A stretch of 64,000 nt of DNA from Branchiostoma floridae. Lineage: Eukaryota > Chordata > Leptocardii > Amphioxiformes > Branchiostomatidae. Below the pieces are notes generated by a model. That model saw only the letters and a list, made by a program, of their open reading frames with translations. It did no database searches and was not told where the DNA came from. A program made the position numbers and the translations under genes. This document shows positions 60,681 to 64,000 of the stretch, in pieces. The stretch is taken from NCBI RefSeq assembly GCF_000003815.2, contig NC_049980.1:6798828-6862827 (forward strand). The letters are read 5' to 3'. Position 1 is the first letter of the stretch. Each line of letters begins with the position of its first letter.

Positions 60681-61059
60681 ATAACCTCCATGACATTTCA
60701 TGGAGGTAAATATAACCTCCATGACATTTCATGGAGGTAATAACGATCAGAAAACATCATCGTCTGTTCCCGGATGTATCTATAAGAATAGTGAATAAGG
60801 ACAAACCTACCATTGGAAGTTAAGATGGTGCGTCAAATGTTGAGTGAGTATCATAATATGAACAAGTCAACCCTTGTAGTTGTAAACATGAAAATGTACC
60901 TGGAGACATATCAATTTAATTGAAAAACAATTAGGGACGTATTGCATAATTGATATCTGTTAATGTTCCCCCAGCCACAAACTAGATATATGACAGGCAT
61001 TTGATTCCTACAATGGCAAACCCTACAAATATCGATTTCCCTCATAGGTGAAAAAGATA

Positions 61060-61285
61060 CAAAAAAGAAATTTCTGCTGCAGTACCAAGGTCACATTACA
61101 GGGGGCCCGAAATTGACCTTGACCTTTGTCTTTCCAACACCTACCCACATACCAAATACTATGGCAATCCATCTACAGGTTCTCGAGTTATGTTGACCAC
61201 AAATATCCGGAAACACAAACAAACAAACACACAGACACACAGACAGACACACGCAAAACTATATCTCCATTTTTCATGGAGATAA
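61060..61285 (-). repeat. Inverted copy of the dispersed TG-head repeat
   Basis: Reverse complement of the 20421-20660 order: TGCTGCAGTACCAAGGTCA, TTGACCTTGACC, GAGTTATGTTGACC, CCGGAAACACA, (CA)n, then the ATCTCCATTTTTCATGGAGAT hairpin, 21 bp overall. Confidence 0.8.
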
Positions 61286-62479
61286 TTACGCACATTTCTA
61301 ACAGACACCAACATGAATAAGAGGCTCCAATTGCAGACAACGAGTGAAACATTGGAAACATTATTATGCATTTTCTTAAAGAGTCAAGTTTCCCACCGTA
61401 ACCTGTTCAGTAGTTTGATGGGTAACTTAACCCCATAACTACCCACAGTCATAAAAAGCCTGGACTGTCTCAGGAACAATGGCCGGGACCGATTTGACAG
61501 AAAACTGCAGATTTTTTCTGTAATCACAAACCACAGGGAATGACCCAAAAACTGTGAAGAAAGTTACATCATCCAAAGGTGTTAGCAATCATATAAGATC
61601 CCTTATTCACGTACGCAGTACATTACACTTGGCATTTTATCTGTAGTACTACAGTGAACCGAGTGTAAGACAAACTGTAGTAGACCACATTTAGGCAACA
61701 GACATTAGCGACATGAAGTAATTCTAACTGAACGTATGTTTCAGTTGAGGTCGATTGTGATTATCAATAAATGAATGACCTTTATTGCACATTTGTGCTC
61801 AAACAAGCTAAGTACAGGTCGTAGCGCTAGTGATAAGGTACAATTTTGACAAAAAAGGTATCTTATCATCTCTACATATGCTTATACATTCTAGTATGTA
61901 CAAGTTCAACTTCTTCTCGCTTCTTAAAACAGTTATAAACATAAGGACAGATGGAATCAATAATGTATGGTTCATCTAATTGCATGAGAAATATGAATTT
62001 TTCCGTGGTATTCAAGTATCGGAAATTAGGGAACATATATAAATAGTTTCCACTGTAAAACGAGCTGTCAGACCTTTCAACTGAGTGCCTTGCATAAAAA
62101 AAAAATATGTTAATGAAGCTATTATTAGTTGTTGTGGAGAAAATTGTCTGCAGGTGTGAAACAAGGCAACTCGAAATAAACGTTTCATTTACAATAATCT
62201 ACTGTACTTAGACAAATAATGTTAGACTTAAGAACTGTTCTTTAATTAAAATCTTCGGCGAAGATGACAAAAGCTTCTTTGTGAAATTTTATGATGATTA
62301 AAGTACTACAATAGTTTTATCTGCTGTACTCAGACAATGACATTTTGTTTCCATGCAGTAACAGAACGAATCACACCCGTTTTTTCTGACTTACATACCT
62401 AAAGTGGTTATTACGTCTTTTTGTGGATAAAACAAACAATGTTAACGTTGCTACTTTCGACAAATTCTCTACTGCCGTC

Positions 62480-62945
62480 TTACTGATGAAGAAGAACTTT
62501 ATTGCGCAACAATTGTAACAGTTACAATGTATGGCAATGTAAACAACTATATACTAATACAAATAACTAACAACTAATGTAATATAATATAACAGTATAA
62601 ACAATCTAGTGAGTATCATAAAGCATTATCTCGTTTTTGCAATGAGTTGTAAATAAATTGGCCAACGTAGGCAGATATATGAACAGGACATGATAATATC
62701 AAATGGAATATCTCTGACCTAGCATGTGGCAGTACAATTTCGGACTTACATACAATATTTTGAAATAACTTTTGACGGTCTTCTTCATAAGTCGGACAAT
62801 CCATTACAAAATGAAATTCATTTTCTATGTCACTATGGCATGTGGGACAAAGTCTCTCATTGGCTGGTATGTTGTAGTGTCGGCCCTTTACAATTTGTTG
62901 CGACACATTTACAAAGCTATGTGAGCAGGCTAAATAAAAACGCAA
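62480..62945 (-). pseudogene. LINE ORF2 C-terminal fragment with zinc-binding motif
   Basis: Minus-strand frame of 109 codons containing NIPANERLCPTCHSDIENEF and HFVMDCPTYEEDR, the C-terminal zinc-knuckle region of non-LTR retrotransposon ORF2 proteins. No RT upstream, so a 5'-truncated dead copy. A TTTATTGCGCAAC tail-like end is near 62495; a related tail-like segment (CTTTATTGCACATTTGTGC) near 61780 may be a second stub. Confidence 0.8.
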
Positions 62946-63600
62946 TTAAAACAATTAAAATGCATGAAAGAGGAATAAGCATGAATTGACTATCTTGTAC
63001 TTTCTTATTCAATATGTTAAATAAGATTTATCAATACTTGAATGATGTGATTTATTTACCTCTTTCCTCATGACCAGTATGTCATATCTCACATTGTGTA
63101 TTTTGTATTTTGTTTTTAATTCGCAATTTTATGTAATAATTTCTTGCCCAGTTCTTACCATTTTAATAAATCAATTGTAACGTACTATCACACTGTTTCT
63201 GCTTCTGCTTTCTGTCTTAGCGACAAAAGGTAACTAGTATATATAGGCAAGAGTCATACCACACTACCAACAAACATTTGTCACAAAGGTACGAATGTAT
63301 GCACATTCATACGTACACACACACACACACACACATACTTTATGGGGAAAACATGATTTTACTGAACAACACACTTACGTTGCCGTTCTTCCTCTTCTTC
63401 CTGAAATTTAGTGTTAAAGATCAGATTATCATTGTATTTCTTCCTTTTGTTTGGTCTATTTTCTTATAAACATTTACTACTAATAGGCAAACAAACACTT
63501 AACCCATAGCGACAACTACGATTTTATTCCAACAAAGTTGAAATGACATGACGTCCGTGCGGCAATGGCTTGCCAGCACTTATTTATTGACAAAAGACGT

Positions 63601-63921
63601 GCCTTAAGGTGGGGTCACACATGCGTATACATTCAAGTCCTTATGAGGTGCGTATGACGCTCTTAGTCTCTACCAGGCTCCACGGGTCGCGGGTAAAATA
63701 GTAAAAATTGGACAAATATAGATACATAACATGCCAGATGAGTTAGCTGACCGAGAAGTATGGTTAGCTGCCCAGCTAACTCGTCTGACATGTTACCTGT
63801 TTACGTTTGTCCAATTTCTATTATTTTTCCAACGACCTGTGGGGCCCGGTAGAGGTAAATACTCCCATGTGCGCCTCATACGGACGTAAATATATACCCA
63901 GGTGTGACCCCATCTTAAGGC
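63601..63921. mobile_element. Long foldback MITE, TIR TTAAGGTGGGGTCACAC (copy 2, inverted)
   Basis: The same foldback family as 51285-51589 in reverse orientation; arms include AATTGGACAAA, GCCAGATGAGTTAGC and inverses. Outer bases GCCTTAAGG / TTAAGGC extend the palindrome. Confidence 0.88.
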
Positions 63922-64000
63922 AGCCGTTAATATGCACTGCTATCATTCATTGTTATGAAACTTGATGGTAAACATTTCTGATGTTATGTAATTTTATTTT

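Overview
The window is metazoan nuclear DNA, most likely from a lancelet (Branchiostoma) or a close invertebrate deuterostome. The genes are short exons split by GT-AG introns (plus one GC-AG intron). They include single invertebrate counterparts of vertebrate TINAG/TINAGL1, ECHDC1, RPA2 and Dapper (DACT), and an intronless LRR-Ig receptor of the kind expanded in lancelets. Intergenic and intronic DNA is packed with short palindromic DNA transposons, LINE scraps and minisatellites. The species assignment is inference; the gene identities rest on protein motifs read from the sequence. An assembly gap of 862 N lies at 26721-27582.

Layout. 1-1268 (minus): the 5' part of an unrecognised membrane protein gene whose second exon contains a 42-bp (14-residue) tandem repeat and runs off the left edge. 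3210-19721 (minus): a 12-exon TINAGL1-like matrix pseudoprotease of 474 aa. A second two-exon gene of the same unknown membrane-protein type (6694-7823, minus) is nested in its sixth intron, between two related minisatellite arrays. 23273-25443 (minus): ECHDC1, head to head with RPA2 (25784-35674, plus, 8 exons, 282 aa) across about 340 bp containing CCAAT and E2F-like sites. 39135-46275 (plus): a three-exon Dapper-like Wnt/Dishevelled regulator of 1003 aa. 46276-55900: repeats only (MITEs, a decayed LINE, a 1.3-kb array of 38-bp units, AT-rich tandem repeats). 55906-58437 (plus): a single-exon LRR-2xIg-TM receptor with a tyrosine-rich tail whose stop codon coincides with the edge of a duplicated 1-kb repeat. 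58438-64000: repeats and a LINE fragment.

The genes do not form a pathway. They are ordinary neighbours: a matrix protein, a metabolite-proofreading enzyme, a replication factor, a signalling scaffold and a surface receptor. The only evident shared regulation is the ECHDC1/RPA2 intergenic promoter.

The most notable structural signals are: (i) at least six short palindromic elements from several TIR families that all begin with TA and are flanked by 9-bp target duplications (Mutator-like); (ii) a PIF/Harbinger-like MITE inserted six bases upstream of the RPA2 exon 5 splice acceptor; (iii) two copies of an undescribed basic-N-terminus transmembrane protein family, one carrying a coding minisatellite; (iv) the receptor stop codon lying at a repeat boundary.
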